Assembly: GCA_963514095.1 (NCBI GenBank)
Contig: OY741281.1
Coordinates: forward strand, 13,560,382-13,624,381
Reading direction: 5' to 3'
Source: Eutrigla gurnardus
Lineage: Eukaryota > Chordata > Actinopteri > Perciformes > Triglidae
DNA: 64,000 bases
A program made the translations under genes and the position numbers. Positions 60,401-64,000 of the stretch are shown here, piece by piece. Numbering within the stretch: the stretch's first letter is position 1; each line of letters begins with the position of its first letter. Below the pieces are notes generated by a model that saw only the letters and a list, made by a program, of their open reading frames with translations, made no database searches and was not told the origin of the DNA.

Positions 60401-61420
60401 TCCTGACCAAAAGTTTTAGAACTCCTATTCATGAACAAACAAAGTAAACATAATATCAAACTGTGTTTTTGTCTTTATTGCCGGGACAAACAAACTAGAA
60501 CTGTAGTAAATATATTTGAATATTAATAACTTGCAAAAGCAAGAAAGAAATGTCACTTCCTTGCCAATATATTCATGTGTTTCCCCTACGATAGGTAGCT
60601 GGATTATTGGTATATGGTTACATTTACACAGCTGAAAGCACACAGTTTACTGTTTACTTTATTAATTATTAACCAAACCACCACATTTCCCTCCATCCTT
60701 AGTTTTTAGTAGGTATAGATTTGTGCCTCGTTTCTCTGCTTGTCTGAAATGTTATTAATTCTGCAGTGCCTGTAAAACCATAATGTCCCGGATATGCTAA
60801 TGCCTTATCCAGCCAACAACCTTGCTCCCAACCAACAAAGTGTCTGTACAGTATGTTGTACCAAGTTATTCTTTTCAAAAGTTAAGTCCTGTAACCTTGC
60901 CGTGTGGCAGCCACTGTGGAACAAACAATTCATCATCCTTGCTCCACTGCATCCACAATCAAATTCAGATTAATGTTTAAAACAAAAACAAAACAAAAAA
61001 TCAAATCAGAGCCACTTAGAGTATGGATTGTTTGGTTTGGGGGCATTTATGCTACCAGGTCAATTAAAGTAAGAATCAATAAAACAATAATGAAACAATA
61101 ATGAGACTTTGGCATCGCGTGGAGGGGAAAATAAAACAACCCGAGGTGATAATGCTAATCGCTGATACACAGCAAACACCCAAAGCATGTGGGAGCGGGG
61201 GATGAATCATGTATTCACAGACGGAAGGAGAGAGCTGCTCCGCGCGCAGATGTGCGTTTGATATGCATCACCGGCGCACCATTAACATTTTTGGACTGGG
61301 CTGAAGACTCGCGGTGCCTCTCGTCTCCCATCGCCTGTGACTGCAACAGATGGTCACCCCACTTGCTCGCAGGCTCCACCCCCTCCCTGTGTACTCCCCC
61401 ACAGGTGTCAGCCTCACACA
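57421..61420. other. Unique non-coding stretch
   Basis: Four kilobases without a supported gene. A T11-type run lies at about 58500-58511, and a CCGCGGA/TCCGCGG inverted pair at about 60165-60190. Frames at 58538-58953 and 60028-60336 (up to 135 codons) are unrecognised and overlapped by others. Confidence 0.5.
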
Positions 61421-61448
61421 CCCCCCCCCCCACCCCCCACCCCCCACC
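61421..61448 (-). repeat. (CCCCCCA)n repeat, G-quadruplex-prone on minus strand
   Basis: A C11 block, then C6 blocks separated by single A. Same unit as 18137-18171. The flanking 61530-61615 is a long pyrimidine-rich tract (CTCCCCTCCCCCTCTCCCCC). Confidence 0.9.
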
Positions 61449-63346
61449 TACTCCACCCCTCCTCCTTCGTTAAAAAATCCCCAGCAGCCGCCTCGCCCCG
61501 CCTGCCTTTCCCCCACTTGTCAAATGGAACGGCATCCTTCCTCTGTTTAATCCGCTCTTACTCCTCCTCTCCCCTCCCCCTCTCCCCCTCCGTCTCCCGG
61601 ACCCCCAACCATCACTCGGCACCTGCGAGGATCCCACCGAGAGCAGATAAGGCCTCCTCTCTACGTGAGAGGGAGATGAGGAGGGGGGTCAGGTAGAACA
61701 AAGAGGGAGAAAGCGCACGGAAGCATTGGGAATTCTTGACAGCTGTTTCATTCGGGAAGGCAATCTCCTCTCACGGGTGCCATATCTGAAAGAGACAAGG
61801 GGGGGGGGAAACACAGAGTGGCTGCATTCTCAGGGCAGGAAAGGGAACAGACGAAGATCTTTAGGAAAGTTCAGAGGATTAATTTGACACAAGGCAGAGA
61901 GGGTGGTAGAAGGCAAACAGGAGGAGGAGGAAGAAGAGGGGAAAAAATGCTTTTCTTTGTCAGAGTAATTGCTCTCAGCCAGTCTAGTGTGCAAACCGGG
62001 GAGAGATTATAGGATTTATTCCCATGTAGATTTTCAACGGAGACGCTTTGCTGGAGCCATTCTGTTCCCTTCAGCAGAACGTGTGGCCTGGGATATTCAG
62101 GATAAATCCATAAATCCATAAATACAGCTGGAGCACCGTCTTTTATTCCCCGGGACAGTAAGGCGGAGCAAGTGTGCACGGATCAAATGTGTGTGTGTGT
62201 CAAGGCAAACAAACAAAGTGTCAACAGACATGACAGCACAGTATATGTTTAGCATATGGGAAGTAGAATGGCAGCCTCAAACTACATGGCCTTTGTCTGG
62301 AAAAACAAGGCTTTGTTCAGTGTCAGAAGGCAGAAACTCTTTCGCTCAAAGGTAATCTCCACATTTAAAGGTGTGATGAAGCCGGAGTCACCAAGAGGGA
62401 TGGAAGCACTAATTATAGACGCCACTGCACGAGTAGATGCTCAGTAGAATAATTCATTTATTTGATGTATGAAAACACGGAAACAACCTGGATTTGAGGG
62501 GAAGAGATTATTATGAGATCAAAAACGGCGGCTTGTATTTGCATTTGTTGTCGTACTTTGTTTACCAGAACACTTCAAACGATGCATTACCATTTCAAAG
62601 CTGGTCAAGTTTGTGTAATTCCTTGTCCACGCATGAAAACAAGATGAAATTGTGTTGATCATTTTTTTTATTTCATTATATATTTACTTTCTTTCCCCGG
62701 AAGCTGAAGACTAAGAGAGCCGCTATAAACCATCAGTTTATCTTTGCAGCGAACACAAAGTAATGGGGTGAATAGCATTGTGTGCATGAGAAGACGCCTC
62801 ACGAGGGACAGATGTCTTTGAAAGAATCAAAGCCGCGAGAGAAGAAACCGTCATTCCCGACGTTTTCCTTCCACATGTGTCGCCAATCAAACGGCCCTCA
62901 CAACACCTTCTGCTTTCAATCGGGCTCTTTGATGGGCTGCTCTCTTTGAGTAAAGGGTCCTGGATGTGTGTGTGTGAGCGTGGAACACGACGGGTCCCAT
63001 TACCTTCAACGCAGCCCACCGGGGAAATGCCCGATAGTTGCCCACAAGCTTCTGTTTCCACGGCGATACGTCCGTCTCGAGGCAACATCGTGTCAGACAA
63101 ACAGCGGCAGCGTTTACGGCCCTAAACGACACCGCAGCCAAGTAGCTATCACACAAACAAGTTCAGAGGAGACAGCGCTCAGTAAAACCAATCCGTTTTA
63201 TGAAGTTGCATCACAAGCCAACGAGAAACCCAAAGACTCTTTCATGTGCCGAGTTGTAGGTTTCATGGAGACCTCAAATCTGGGGTGTAAATAAAAATGT
63301 TTAAGTAAAAGATCAATGCGGGGCTTTCACAAGAGGCGGCGGTGAC
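61449..63346. other. Unique non-coding stretch
   Basis: No gene supported. G10-type run at about 61800-61809, a TAAATCCA tandem at about 62103-62120, and a short GT run at about 62188-62200. Competing frames at 62738-63294 are unrecognised. Confidence 0.5.
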
Positions 63347-63574
63347 TCACAGCACATGTGTAGGCTTGTTATCTCGATCGTTTCTCCTCATTTGCGTCGC
63401 CTTGGGGGCTGTAGGCGCTCCCCAGGCAGCGTGTGACGCTCCATGGGTGGCATGATGGGAAAGGGCCTCAGGTTGGATTGGCCCAGGAAGAGGAGGCCTG
63501 TCTGGGGGGGACGACTGCTGTAGCCTGGTTGGGATGTATTTTGGCCAAAGGGGATCTAATGTCATGGTGTACAC
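63347..63574 (-). other. Proline-rich open frame, doubtful exon
   Basis: The 75-codon minus-strand frame contains RLQQSSPPDRPPLPGPIQP and an SHHATHGASHAAWG segment. A consensus splice donor GTGAGT lies on the same strand at its end (plus-strand ACTCAC, 63345-63350). I find no convincing acceptor with a pyrimidine tract upstream on that strand (63575-63800), and I do not recognise the peptide. It could be a terminal or internal exon of an unknown gene or a chance frame. Confidence 0.12.
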
Positions 63575-64000
63575 TGGCTTCAGTGATATGGCGGCACATC
63601 AGATGATGAGCTATCGCAGTTTGACCTTCCAGTTGATGATTAACATGTGCCAAACAGCCACACAGATAGATAATTGTCTTGTTTGGTTGACCAGGATGTA
63701 GAAGTGCGTGTATGTTCCAGAAAAGTGAAATATATGAATATTAAATATTAATATTAAAAGAGAAGGAGTCGGCATGAATGTTCTCGATAAGAATTCAATG
63801 ACCTTACAGCTGGTTGGAAAGACTTAATAATTAATACAATTTGAGAAATTCTTGTTTTTAATGATGCTTGAAGAGATTACTGATACGATATTATGACTCT
63901 TTTGCAGTCTACCTTCTTTCTTCTGAAGACACTATGATCATGCAGCTTGAATGCATTTAATATTCTTCCATATTGTATGCAAGTATGCGAGGATACAGTA
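63575..64000. other. Unique AT-rich end of window
   Basis: AT-rich with a TATTAAATATTAATATT-type patch at about 63738-63755. No gene seen. Confidence 0.5.

Noticed and set aside
60395..60440. CCAAAAGTTTTAGAACTCC resembling a Tc1/mariner-type repeat end
   Set aside because: Only about 20 bp of similarity and no partner terminus found.

Overview
The window reads as a gene-free stretch of a ray-finned (teleost) fish nuclear genome, either an intergenic gene desert or the inside of a very long intron. The basis is direct. It is moderately AT-rich, has long AC/GT microsatellites and poly-G/poly-C runs, and carries a tRNA-headed SINE with a GATG tail, a decayed non-LTR retrotransposon, and several hAT-like DNA elements. 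All of these are of types common in teleosts. I found no exon series, bacterial-style operon, rRNA, tRNA gene, CRISPR array or viral genome. The longest open frame is 190 codons, about what chance allows in 64 kb, and none of the open frames resembles a host protein family I recognise. The only convincing protein-like sequence is the broken retrotransposon at about 28.70-29.22 kb.

Layout. At 0-23 kb there is mostly unique sequence with simple repeats, a few old interspersed repeats (6.56-6.83, 10.00-10.26 and 16.70-16.96 kb), and two diverged same-orientation copies of one 300-375 bp sequence (0.29-0.67 and 19.11-19.42 kb). At 23.2-24.4 kb there is a small retroposon island: a full-length SINE with a 9-10 bp target-site duplication, a hAT-like fragment, and a 5'-truncated minus-strand copy of the same SINE tail with a perfect 12-bp duplication. 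At 28.7-29.2 kb lies the dead LINE fragment. From 29 to 47 kb the sequence is mostly unique, with several regulatory-looking AT-motif-rich blocks.

At 47.2-52.0 kb there is a dense transposon island. It holds a small foldback repeat, old hAT-like sequence, a striking 2,510-bp element made of two about 1.09-kb inverted arms around a 0.33-kb loop (48458-50967, flanked by TTGT/TTGT), and, 13 bp further on, a 1.0-kb non-autonomous hAT-type element (50981-51981) with near-perfect 8-bp target duplications. From 52 to 64 kb the sequence is mostly unique, with a C26 run, a cluster of mutually exclusive hairpins (53.69-53.77 kb), a 170-bp tandem duplication (55.56-55.87 kb) and a C-rich quadruplex-type repeat (61.42 kb).

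No genes work together here. The likely functional content, if any, is cis-regulatory, and I could not test conservation. The most distinctive object is the 2.5-kb foldback element. Its architecture and boundaries are plain in the sequence, but I cannot name its family.
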